9,226 bases of DNA from CAYYAU01 sp964469765 [NCBI: uncultured Clostridia bacterium] (GCA_964469765.1 CAYYAU010000031.1:1-9226); one strand, 5' to 3'. Shown: positions 1 to 7,243, counted from the first letter of the stretch. Notes: generated by a model not told the origin, from the letters alone. Numbers and translations: made by a program.

Positions 1-64
1 AATAACTCCTTTTGGGTCTTATTAATAATTTTTATTTTAGTTCTACATATAAGAAAGAAAATAT

Positions 65-138
65 GCGCCTGTAGCTCAGCTGGATAGAGCACTAGCCTGC
101 GGAGCTAGTTGTCGTGCGTTCAAATCGCACCAGGCGCA
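65..138 (+). tRNA. trnR: tRNA-Arg, anticodon GCG
   Basis: A full cloverleaf can be drawn by hand. The acceptor stem GCGCCTG (65-71) pairs perfectly with CAGGCGC (131-137), followed by discriminator A at 138. The D stem is GCTC/GAGC (74-77/87-90). The anticodon stem is CTAGC/GCTAG (92-96/104-108) around loop CTGCGGA. The T stem is GTGCG/CGCAC (114-118/126-130) with loop TTCAAAT. The anticodon at 99-101 is GCG, which reads arginine codons CGC and CGU. The 3' CCA is not encoded and must be added after processing. Most bacteria read these codons with an ACG anticodon deaminated to ICG by TadA, so a genomic GCG is uncommon. No convincing promoter is seen in the 64 bases upstream. Confidence 0.95.
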
Positions 139-251
139 TAGAAAGGGATGAGTTGATACCAGAGGCGGAAAAAATCTCAACCAAAGGTTGATACGTTCCT
201 TCAGAAATATGGTGGACAGTCAGCCGTTTGGTGGGAACTACAAGAACGGTA
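139..251 (+). other. Candidate structured leader between tRNA-Arg and mlaF
   Basis: This 113-base non-coding stretch has about 44% G+C by hand count, well above the surrounding genes. It holds an 8-base direct repeat GTTGATAC (152-159 and 187-194). A 6-bp hairpin TCAACC/GGTTGA (177-182/186-191) has a 3-base loop. The same TCAAC could instead pair with the first repeat copy (152-156). GTTCC (195-199) can pair with GGAAC (234-238), and CCGTT (224-228) with AACGG (245-249). These last two stems interlock like an H-type pseudoknot that ends two bases before the mlaF ATG. I match it to no known riboswitch or RNA family. It may be a cis-regulatory leader, a small RNA, or unstructured spacer. The pairings are visible, but the function is inference. 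Confidence 0.35.
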
Positions 252-968
252 ATGATAAAAATAAGGAATTTAAGAAAAAGTTTTTTTAATAAGAGAGTTT
301 TAGAAGGTATAAACTTAGAAATTCTCGACGGAGAAACAATAACAATTATTGGTGCAAGTGGATGTGGAAAAACAGTGCTCCTAAAACATATTATAGGTTT
401 ACTTAAACCTGATTCAGGTGAAATTGAAGTTGATGGAAAAAGTCTATTTAGTTTATCCCAACATTATCGAGAAAGTATTCAAAAAAAATTTAGCATGGTT
501 TTTCAAGGTTCTGCTCTTTTTGATTTTTTGAATGTCAAAGAGAATGTGGCGTTTGGTTTAAGAATGAGGGGATTAAAAGATGAAAATAGAATTACAGAAG
601 CTGTTAAAGAATGTTTAAATATGGTGGGATTAGAAGGGATTGAAAGATTAGACACCTCAGAGTTATCCGGTGGGATGAAAAAAAGAGTGGCAATAGCCAG
701 AGCAATAGTTACTCAACCTAAGTATATTCTTTATGATGAACCTACAACAGGATTAGACCCTATGACTTGTAATAATATTAACAATTTGATATTAGGTCTT
801 CAAAGAAGACTTTACATCTCATCTATCATTGTGACGCATGATATAGTAAGTGCACGTAAAGTATCAAACAGAATAGCGCTGCTTGCGAATGGTAAGATTC
901 AAGGTATTTGGAAGCCAAATGAAATAAAAGAGTCAAGTAATCGTTTATTAAAGGAGTTTCTTGCATAA
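252..968 (+). CDS. mlaF: MlaF-type ABC transporter ATPase (MCE/phospholipid transport)
   Basis: This is the cytoplasmic ATPase of an MCE-type ABC system, which moves phospholipid or other lipid between inner and outer membranes. The 238 residues have the usual length. Walker A GASGCGKT is at residues 34-41, the Q-loop glutamine is at 85 within VFQGSALFDFLNV, a pattern typical of MlaF, the signature LSGGM is at 138-142, Walker B ILYDEP ends at 164 (D162, E163), and the switch histidine is H196. I chose ATG 252 because homologues begin MIKIRNL-like. An in-frame TTG at 228 would add eight residues inside the structured leader. No strong Shine-Dalgarno precedes 252, which may reflect leader control. 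The MCE partner follows 25 bases after the stop. The MlaE permease that normally neighbours it is not seen. Confidence 0.88.
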   Translation: MIKIRNLRKSFFNKRVLEGINLEILDGETITIIGASGCGKTVLLKHIIGLLKPDSGEIEVDGKSLFSLSQHYRESIQKKFSMVFQGSALFDFLNVKENVAFGLRMRGLKDENRITEAVKECLNMVGLEGIERLDTSELSGGMKKRVAIARAIVTQPKYILYDEPTTGLDPMTCNNINNLILGLQRRLYISSIIVTHDIVSARKVSNRIALLANGKIQGIWKPNEIKESSNRLLKEFLA

Positions 969-983
969 TTAGGTATTAAGATT

Positions 984-990
984 GGAGGTG
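984..990 (+). promoter_or_regulatory. Strong Shine-Dalgarno deciding the mlaD start
   Basis: GGAGGTG ends three bases before ATG 994, so the GGAGG core is five bases away. It fixes the MCE protein start at 994. The in-frame TTG at 982 lies upstream of this site and cannot be served by it. This is the clearest ribosome binding site in the first operon. Confidence 0.8.
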
Positions 991-993
991 CTT

Positions 994-2274
994 ATGTTGA
1001 ATACTGAGACTAAAGTAGGACTGTTTGTCTTGACAGGGATTGCAATACTTCTTATGTTTATAATATCATTAGGAAATATCAATTTTGAAAAAACCTATAG
1101 GTTAAATATTCTTTTTAATGATATTGCAGGATTACCTGAGAAGGCTCAGGTGTTGATTGCAGGCGTTGAAGTTGGAAGAGTTGAGAAGATTGAACTTTTC
1201 AAAGAGAAGGCGAAGGTTATAGTAAGAATTAAAAAGAATATAAAAATACATAGAGATACACAAGTAAAAATTACCTCTATTGGAATTATAGGCACCAAGT
1301 ATCTTGAGATGACTTTAGGTACAGCAGAATCTGGGTTACTTAAGGATGGTGATACTATTGAAGGAGAAAGGCCTGTTAGCTTTCACAAGACCTTAACTAA
1401 GATTACTGAAGATTTTGAGAGAGTAAAGGAGATAATTCCATCAATAGGTGAAACTGAAAGGATTCAACTATATTTAACCAGTATTTTTGAGAATCTTAAT
1501 CAGATTACTGCAAAGGTAAATCAATCGTTAGGTAAAAATGGTGAAAGTATAAAGCGGATAATGGAAAATATTGAGGAGTTTTCAAGTAGGATAAAAGGAT
1601 TAACAGAAAAGATGGATATAGAGTCTTTTGATAAATCAGTTCAGGCAATTGCTGCTAATCTTGATATCCTTGTTAGTGAATTAAAAGAAGGAGAAGGGTT
1701 ATTGAGTAAGTTGCTTAATGATAAGCGGTTTGCACAGAGAACAGATAATATTATTAGTAATTTGGAAGATGCTTCTTTAAATATAAAAACCACGATAAAT
1801 AATATATCTTTTCCGCATATTCGTTATGGGTATTCATTAGATTATGATATTAATAATGAAGAGTTTTTAAATAATCTCTTTGTTAATCTAAGAAAAAAAG
1901 ATAAATTTGGGTATTTGGGAGTTGAGAATATTCGAGAAAATAAAGAAAGTAATTCTTATTATCGTAAGAATAGTTTTACATTACAATTAGGCAAAGAAAT
2001 AAAATCATTTTCCTTTTCTTTAGGATTAATCAGGTCTAGTGCGGGAATGAAATTATATTTTTCTCCTTTAAGAAGAACAGAGTGGCGGATAGGAACAAGT
2101 ATATTTAATATTTCAAGAAAAGTAAATGATAGGATTAAACCTTATGTTAATTTAGAAAGTAAACTTAGGCTTCTTCCAGGCTTTTTCTTGAAAGTTTGTA
2201 AAGAGGACTTGTTTAATGATTCGCAATTTACTACAGGTATAGAGATACTTTTAGGTGATAAAAAAGAACAATAA
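994..2274 (+). CDS. mlaD: MCE-domain (MlaD-like) protein with a long beta-rich C-terminal extension
   Basis: This is the substrate-binding, ring-forming component of the MCE transporter, anchored in the inner membrane facing the periplasm. Of 426 residues, about 8-26 form one transmembrane segment. The MCE domain follows at roughly 36-112, with the typical text DIAGLPEKAQVLIAGVEVGRV and GIIGTKYLEM. Residues 131-272 look helical and include GEGLLSKLLND, a motif common in MCE proteins after the domain. E. coli MlaD is only about 180 residues. Here residues 276-420 form an added region of alternating polar and hydrophobic strands that I cannot name. The start is set by the GGAGGTG site at 984-990. 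The stop lies one base before radA, so translation is probably coupled. Confidence 0.87.
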   Translation: MLNTETKVGLFVLTGIAILLMFIISLGNINFEKTYRLNILFNDIAGLPEKAQVLIAGVEVGRVEKIELFKEKAKVIVRIKKNIKIHRDTQVKITSIGIIGTKYLEMTLGTAESGLLKDGDTIEGERPVSFHKTLTKITEDFERVKEIIPSIGETERIQLYLTSIFENLNQITAKVNQSLGKNGESIKRIMENIEEFSSRIKGLTEKMDIESFDKSVQAIAANLDILVSELKEGEGLLSKLLNDKRFAQRTDNIISNLEDASLNIKTTINNISFPHIRYGYSLDYDINNEEFLNNLFVNLRKKDKFGYLGVENIRENKESNSYYRKNSFTLQLGKEIKSFSFSLGLIRSSAGMKLYFSPLRRTEWRIGTSIFNISRKVNDRIKPYVNLESKLRLLPGFFLKVCKEDLFNDSQFTTGIEILLGDKKEQ

Positions 2275-2275
2275 A

Positions 2276-3616
2276 ATGGAAAAAACACTTTTTGTTTGTA
2301 AAGCTTGTGGGTATCAAAGTCCAAAATGGTTTGGGAAATGTCCACATTGTGGCCAGTGGAACTCTTTTTCTGAGCAAAAGATTGTTGAAAAAAAATCAGG
2401 TATATGGGCAGAGTCTTTTCCATCTGCGAAACCTGTTGTTTTAAATGAGATAAAAATAGAAAAAGAAAAAAGGGTTTTAACAGGTATTGATGAGTTTGAT
2501 AGTCTTTTAAGTGGAGGAATTGTTGAGGGGACACTTATTCTTATAGGAGGCTCACCAGGTATTGGTAAGTCTACATTGCTTTTACAGGTGGCAAATAATT
2601 TATCTAAAGAAAGAAAGATAATGTATATTTCTGGAGAAGAGTCACAACTACAGGTCAAGATTCGTGCAGAGCGATTACATCTTAAATCAGAAAGGTTATA
2701 TATCTTTACAGAGACAAATATGGAACATATCTTTAAAGAGATTGAAAAACTTTCACCAGAGTTTGTTATAATTGATTCAATCCAGACTCTTTATCTTCCA
2801 GATGTTTTAGGTATGCCTGGCAGTATATCTCAAGTAAGAGAGTGTGCTGGCAAACTTTTATATTTAGCAAAAACAAAGAATATAACCATATTTATTACAA
2901 GTCATATTACTAAAGGTGGGGATATTGCTGGTCCAAAAGTATTAGAGCATATTGTAGATACAGTTTTGTATTTTGAGGAGTCAAAACAGACTTCATATAG
3001 AATTCTTAGGGCAGAAAAAAATAGGTTTGGAAGAACAAATGAAATTGGAGTATTTGAAATGAAAAGTGAAGGTTTATTTCCTGTAGAGGAGCCCTCTAAG
3101 TTGTTTCTTTTGGAAGATCCTAAAGAGAATATTGGAACAACTATAGTCTCTATAATGGAGGGAAGTAGACCTATGCTTTTAGAGTTTCAGATACTTGTTA
3201 ATAAAACAAGTTTTTCTCTTCCAAGAAGACAAGTAAGTGGGTTTGATTATAATAGATTTTTGTTACTTATAGGTGTTTTGGAAAAGCAGTTTGGTATTGA
3301 GTTAGCAAAGTATGACCTTTTCTTTAATATCGTTAGTGGAATAAAAGTAAAAGAGCCTGCCAGTGATTTAGGAGTGGTTGTTGCTTTATATTCTGCATTA
3401 AAGTCTAAACCAATTAGAGATAAAGTGGTTTTTATAGGAGAAGTCGGTTTAAATGGTGAAGTAAGGCATGTCAGTTTTATTGATAAAAGGGTAAGAGAGG
3501 CTAAAAAGCTTGGTTTTAATGAGGTTGTTGTGCCCTTTAAGAATATGAAGGATTTAAAGGATAGGGATATTTACGGTATAAGTAATATTAGAGAAATAGT
3601 TAATTTTTTGAAATAG
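2276..3616 (+). CDS. radA: DNA repair/recombination ATPase RadA (Sms)
   Basis: RadA is a RecA-related, hexameric branch-migration helicase acting on recombination intermediates. The 446 residues match the family. The N-terminal C4 zinc finger uses C8, C11, C22 and C25 (CKACG and CPHCGQW). Walker A GGSPGIGKST is at 91-100, a likely Walker B region FVIIDS ends at 168, and the RadA-specific KNRFG motif is at 249-252 plus its preceding lysine. The C-terminal Lon-protease-like domain spans about 290-446 and includes EPASDLGVVVA. I chose ATG 2276 because it gives the standard MEKTLFVC start. A GTG at 2255 would add seven residues inside mlaD. AGGTGA at 2253-2258 is too distant for a normal ribosome site, so coupling to mlaD is likely. 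Confidence 0.96.
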   Translation: MEKTLFVCKACGYQSPKWFGKCPHCGQWNSFSEQKIVEKKSGIWAESFPSAKPVVLNEIKIEKEKRVLTGIDEFDSLLSGGIVEGTLILIGGSPGIGKSTLLLQVANNLSKERKIMYISGEESQLQVKIRAERLHLKSERLYIFTETNMEHIFKEIEKLSPEFVIIDSIQTLYLPDVLGMPGSISQVRECAGKLLYLAKTKNITIFITSHITKGGDIAGPKVLEHIVDTVLYFEESKQTSYRILRAEKNRFGRTNEIGVFEMKSEGLFPVEEPSKLFLLEDPKENIGTTIVSIMEGSRPMLLEFQILVNKTSFSLPRRQVSGFDYNRFLLLIGVLEKQFGIELAKYDLFFNIVSGIKVKEPASDLGVVVALYSALKSKPIRDKVVFIGEVGLNGEVRHVSFIDKRVREAKKLGFNEVVVPFKNMKDLKDRDIYGISNIREIVNFLK

Positions 3617-3648
3617 ATTGATAAATAGAGTTAATTGCTGGAGGAAAA

Positions 3649-4626
3649 ATGGTTATCTGGATAATTAGGTTGATGGTGGTTTTAGCAGGTCCGGTTATTG
3701 GCTATTTACAAATTTCTCAAGATGCAAAAGGCATATTGATTGGGACAGGTGTTGCAATTTTTATAATTTTTGTTGAGATTATTATAGAACAGGTGGCATT
3801 GGATACAATGGTAGCAGGTGTTATTGGTATAATACTTGGTCTTGTTGCAGCAAAAATGGTGGATTATTCAGTAGCTTTAATGGAAAATCCATTAGTGGAT
3901 ACATTCTTTAAGTCATATTCATTACTCTTAAAGATTGTATTTGCATATATTGGTATGGTTTTGGCAATTAAGAAAAAGGATGAACTTGACCTTTTAGATA
4001 AGAATATTCTCCCTAGTGGTAAAAAGCTTTCTTCAAAACTTAAGATTTTAGATACAAGTGTTATTATTGATGGACGTATTGTAGATATCTGTAATACAAA
4101 ATTTATAGAAGGGACACTGGTTATTCCCTCATTTGTGTTAAAGGAACTTAATGAAATAGCGGATTCTCAGGACCCAATAGTAAGAGCTAAAGGAAGAAGG
4201 GGACTTGATATCTTAAAAAAACTTAGAGAGAATAAAAATGTCAATATAAAGATTTTTGAAAAGGAGTATCCAAAGATAAAAGAGGTTGATGTAAAGATTG
4301 TTAAACTCGCTGAAGAGCTTAAAGCAAAGATTATTACATCAGATTTCAACTTAAATAAAATAGCCTCTTTACAAGGACTTAATGTTTTGAATGTAAATGA
4401 GCTTTCTAATGCTATTAAGCCACTTGTTATTCCTGGAGAATTAATAAAGGTTTTTATTTTAAAAGAAGGAAAGGAACATCAACAAGGGGTTGCTTATTTA
4501 GATGATGGAACAATGGTTGTTGTGGAGAATGGAAGAAATTCAATAGGTAAAAATGTTGAGGTAGTGGTTTCAAGTATTCTTCAGACATCAGCTGGAAGAA
4601 TGGTGTTTGCGAGAATTGAAAAGTGA
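3649..4626 (+). CDS. yacL: YacL-type membrane protein with PIN and TRAM domains
   Basis: This 325-residue protein has four predicted membrane segments (about 5-20, 27-48, 54-72 and 88-106). A PIN ribonuclease-like domain (about 132-252) and a C-terminal TRAM RNA-binding domain (about 258-325) follow. The PIN acidic residues are present: D135 in LDTSVIID, E166 in VLKELNEI, D214 in KEVDVKIV and D232 in ITSDFN. The active site therefore looks intact. The family matches Bacillus YacL, often mislabelled a PilT protein; its substrate is not established. The start is clear, because GGAGG at 3640-3644 lies four bases before ATG 3649. It sits between radA and ispD, as yacL does in Firmicutes, but disA is missing here. 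Its TGA overlaps the ispD start by one base. Confidence 0.9.
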   Translation: MVIWIIRLMVVLAGPVIGYLQISQDAKGILIGTGVAIFIIFVEIIIEQVALDTMVAGVIGIILGLVAAKMVDYSVALMENPLVDTFFKSYSLLLKIVFAYIGMVLAIKKKDELDLLDKNILPSGKKLSSKLKILDTSVIIDGRIVDICNTKFIEGTLVIPSFVLKELNEIADSQDPIVRAKGRRGLDILKKLRENKNVNIKIFEKEYPKIKEVDVKIVKLAEELKAKIITSDFNLNKIASLQGLNVLNVNELSNAIKPLVIPGELIKVFILKEGKEHQQGVAYLDDGTMVVVENGRNSIGKNVEVVVSSILQTSAGRMVFARIEK

Positions 4627-5294
4627 TGAGAGAAAGTGTTGGAGTTATTATTGCAGCTGCTGGTAGAGGAAAAAGGTTTGGTAGAGAAAAACAGTTTATT
4701 CCTCTTAAAAGAAGACCACTCTACTTTTATTCCATAGAGAGATTTTCAAAAATTAAGGAAGTTAAAGAGATTGTTATTGTTGTTCCTAAGGATAGGATTA
4801 AAAGTTGTAAGAGGTATATAGATTCTAAAAAGATAAAAAAACAAATAAGGATAGTTGAAGGGAAAAATACTCGTACCGAATCTGTTAGAGTTGGGTTGAG
4901 TAATATATTTTTATCATCTGTTGTATTGATTCATGATGCGGTTAGACCTTTCCCAAGTATATCTTTAATCACAAGAGTCATAAAGGAAACTAAAAGATTT
5001 GGAGCATGTGTGCCTGTTATTAAAATAACTGATACATTAAAGATTATTGAGAATGGTTATGTAAGGAAGACTCTTCCACGAAAGAATGTTTTTAAGGCGC
5101 AGACCCCACAGGGGTTTAAGAAGAGCATTATTTTAAAAGCATATAGTTTATATAAAGGCGATTTTTTAGACGATTCTTCAATTGTAGAACTGATTGGAAA
5201 AAAGGTTAAGACTACCACTGGAGAGGTAACAAATTTTAAGATTACCTTTCCTTATGATTACCAATTAGCAAAGAAATTAGTAGGTGAACGATGA
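4626..5294 (+). CDS. ispD: 2-C-methyl-D-erythritol 4-phosphate cytidylyltransferase IspD
   Basis: IspD joins CTP and MEP to make CDP-methylerythritol, the third step of the MEP isoprenoid pathway, in the cytoplasm. The 222 residues are the usual length. Nucleotide-binding motif AAAGRGKRFG is followed by EKQF (R17 and K22 being the likely CTP-contacting pair), then DAVRPF at 104-109, KITDT near 133-137, TPQGF at 160-164, DDSSIVE near 182, and K205 in NFKIT. The glycine-rich TR motif reads GKNTRTESV rather than the common TRQ-S form. I prefer ATG 4626, which overlaps the preceding TGA by one base; GTG 4623 would add only one residue. No clear Shine-Dalgarno is visible, so coupling to the previous gene is likely. 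Its own TGA overlaps the ispF ATG. Confidence 0.95.
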   Translation: MRESVGVIIAAAGRGKRFGREKQFIPLKRRPLYFYSIERFSKIKEVKEIVIVVPKDRIKSCKRYIDSKKIKKQIRIVEGKNTRTESVRVGLSNIFLSSVVLIHDAVRPFPSISLITRVIKETKRFGACVPVIKITDTLKIIENGYVRKTLPRKNVFKAQTPQGFKKSIILKAYSLYKGDFLDDSSIVELIGKKVKTTTGEVTNFKITFPYDYQLAKKLVGER

Positions 5295-5767
5295 GAGTTG
5301 GATTTGGTTATGATATTCATAGGTTGGTTAAAGAAAGAGATTTAATATTAGCAGGCATTAAAATCCCATATAGGAAGGGACTTTTAGGTCATTCGGATGG
5401 AGATGTGGTTTTACATGCTATTGCTGATGCAATTTTAGGAGCTTTAAATAAGAATGATATTGGAAAGTATTTTCCTTGTTCAGATTCAAAGTTTACCAAT
5501 ATTTCATCAACAGTAATAATTAGTAAAGTTATAGATATTATGAAAAAAGAGAACTATGAGATAAATAATATGGATACCACAATAGTTACAGAAAAACCAT
5601 TTCTTCAACCATATATTAGTATAATGAAAAAAAGTTTAGCGAAGATTTTGAGAATTAAACAGAAAGCTATAAGTATAAAATCAAAGACAAATGAAGGAAT
5701 AGGCGAGATTGGAAGAAACAAAGCAATTGCTTGTTATACTGTGGTACTACTTCTTCCAACTGGATAG
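5291..5767 (+). CDS. ispF: 2-C-methyl-D-erythritol 2,4-cyclodiphosphate synthase IspF
   Basis: IspF cyclises CDP-ME 2-phosphate to MEcPP, releasing CMP, two steps after IspD in the MEP pathway. The 158 residues match the family and align with E. coli numbering almost without gaps. Zinc ligands D8, H10 and H42 are present, as are GHSDGD (33-38), DIGKYFP (56-62) and the divalent-metal glutamate E135 in KTNEGIG. The C-terminal motif, normally GRGEGIA, reads GRNKAIA: R142 is kept but E144 is lysine. The usual DTD near 63-65 reads CSD, and the GADSR stretch is replaced by NISST. The core catalytic set is intact, so it is probably active. ATG 5291 overlaps the ispD stop in an ATGA arrangement. Confidence 0.95.
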   Translation: MRVGFGYDIHRLVKERDLILAGIKIPYRKGLLGHSDGDVVLHAIADAILGALNKNDIGKYFPCSDSKFTNISSTVIISKVIDIMKKENYEINNMDTTIVTEKPFLQPYISIMKKSLAKILRIKQKAISIKSKTNEGIGEIGRNKAIACYTVVLLLPTG

Positions 5768-5817
5768 AGATAAAGATAAAATATAGTTATATTATCTAAA
5801 TTATAAGAGGAAACCTA

Positions 5818-7224
5818 ATGCAGTTATATGTTTACAACACATTAAAACGAAAAAAAGAGAGGTTTGTTCCATTGCAGAATAGAGATGTGCATATGTATGT
5901 GTGCGGAATTACTCCGTATGATTACACACACTTAGGGCATGCTCGTTGTTATGTTGTTTTTGATGTAATTAGAAGGTATTTGATTTATAAAGGATACAAA
6001 GTAAAATATGTGCAAAATATAACGGATATAGATGATAAAATTATTGATAAGTTTAAGAAATCTTCGGCTAAATCAATTCAAGAAGTTACAGAAGAGTATA
6101 TCAAGGATTATTTTAACGTAATGGATAGGCTAAATGTTAAACGAGCAGATTTATATCCTAAGGTTACAGAGCATATTCCTGAAATAATTGATTTTATAGA
6201 AGAACTATTAAGAAAGGGGTATGCTTATGAAAAGAGTGGAGATGTATATTTTTCTGTGGAAAAGTTTAAAGGGTATGGTAAACTTTCGCATAGATCAGTG
6301 AATGAGTTAAAGAAAGTATCCAGAATAGAGGAAAATCCTTTTAAAGAGAACCCTCTTGATTTTACTTTATGGAAAAAAAGTAAAGATAAAAAACCATATT
6401 GGGAAAGTCCATGGGGTAAAGGAAGACCTGGTTGGCATATTGAGTGTTCTGTTTTAAGCACAATGTTTTTAGGAGAGAGTTTTGATATTCATGGGGGTGG
6501 AGAGGATTTAATATTTCCTCATCATGAAAATGAAATTGCTCAATCAGAGGCTAAAACATCCAAGCCTTTTGCTAGGTATTGGATTCATAATGGGTTTGTA
6601 ACTGTAAAAGAAAAGAAAATGTCTAAATCTTTAGGAAATATTTTTACATTAAAACAACTTCTTCAGAAGTATCATCCCAATGTAATAAGACTATTTTTGT
6701 TGTCTAAACATTATTCACAACCATTAAATTATAGTGAAGATTTGTTAAAGGAATATGAACAGAACTATAATAAACTTACAAATTTTAGTCTTACCTTACT
6801 ATTTTTAGAATCTAGAATGTTGTTAGATAAGAATATTGATAATTTAGATATAATCAAACAGAAAGAAAAAGGTTTCTTAGAAGCAATGGATAATGATTTT
6901 AATACAGCATTAGCATTGGGTCATATTTTTTCTTTAGTCTCAATAATAAATCGGCAAGTTGATAAGGGAAATGTTAGTTTAAAGGATATAATTAGATTAA
7001 AGAAATTTTTTGATATAGTAGATAAGGTTTTAGGTGTAAATATTTTTTCTGAGTTACCTAAATTAAGCAAAAAATATATAGAACTAATTAAAAAAAGAGA
7101 AAAAGCCAGAAAGGAAAAGATGTTTGATGAGGCGGATAGAATAAGGGATTATCTAAAAACAAAAGGAGTTATTCTTGAAGATACTCCTTATGGAGTGCGC
7201 TGGAAAAAATTAGTTAGTAGATAG
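5818..7224 (+). CDS. cysS: Cysteine--tRNA ligase
   Basis: CysRS charges tRNA-Cys with cysteine. The 468 residues are typical. Class I signatures are both present: a HIGH-type motif HLGHAR at 38-43 and KMSKS at 267-271. The catalytic zinc that selects cysteine would be held by C29, C210, H235 and E239, all visible in MYVCGITPYDYTHLGHA, WHIEC and PHHENE. The acidic ITDIDDKI follows the first half of the Rossmann fold, as expected. The C-terminal DALR-type helical region ends in DTPYGVRWK, as in other members. AAGAGG (5805-5810) lies seven bases before ATG 5818. The 50-base gap after ispF is the widest inside the operon and holds only a weak imperfect A+T dyad (5775-5796). Confidence 0.97.
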   Translation: MQLYVYNTLKRKKERFVPLQNRDVHMYVCGITPYDYTHLGHARCYVVFDVIRRYLIYKGYKVKYVQNITDIDDKIIDKFKKSSAKSIQEVTEEYIKDYFNVMDRLNVKRADLYPKVTEHIPEIIDFIEELLRKGYAYEKSGDVYFSVEKFKGYGKLSHRSVNELKKVSRIEENPFKENPLDFTLWKKSKDKKPYWESPWGKGRPGWHIECSVLSTMFLGESFDIHGGGEDLIFPHHENEIAQSEAKTSKPFARYWIHNGFVTVKEKKMSKSLGNIFTLKQLLQKYHPNVIRLFLLSKHYSQPLNYSEDLLKEYEQNYNKLTNFSLTLLFLESRMLLDKNIDNLDIIKQKEKGFLEAMDNDFNTALALGHIFSLVSIINRQVDKGNVSLKDIIRLKKFFDIVDKVLGVNIFSELPKLSKKYIELIKKREKARKEKMFDEADRIRDYLKTKGVILEDTPYGVRWKKLVSR

Positions 7225-7243
7225 ATACATCTGGAATAAAATA

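Noticed and set aside
25-53. Promoter for tRNA-Arg with -10 TATAAG at 48-53
   Set aside because: No -35 resembling TTGACA is found at 15-19 bases upstream, so it cannot be called in such A+T-rich sequence.
1-87. Frame 1 open from the left edge to 85-87, reading like a C-terminal membrane helix
   Set aside because: Its stop lies within the tRNA-Arg D-arm region, and T-rich DNA gives hydrophobic translations by chance.
228-251. TTG at 228 as the mlaF start
   Set aside because: It adds eight residues with no family resemblance, lies inside the structured leader, and ATG 252 gives the expected MIKIRNL start.
209-286. Small frame starting at ATG 209 (MVDSQPFGGNYKNG...)
   Set aside because: It has no ribosome site, overlaps mlaF out of frame and shows no recognisable protein features. 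It could be a leader peptide, but nothing supports that.
2142-2658. Minus-strand open frames across the mlaD/radA junction
   Set aside because: They lie opposite well-supported genes, have no family features and are expected by-products of A+T-rich coding DNA. The same holds for the minus-strand frames opposite yacL, cysS, etfB and etfA.
5775-5796. Imperfect dyad GATAA...TTATC between ispF and cysS as a terminator
   Set aside because: It has five outer A+T-rich pairs, a mismatch and three more pairs, with no T-run after it. It is more likely chance, and the operon probably reads through.
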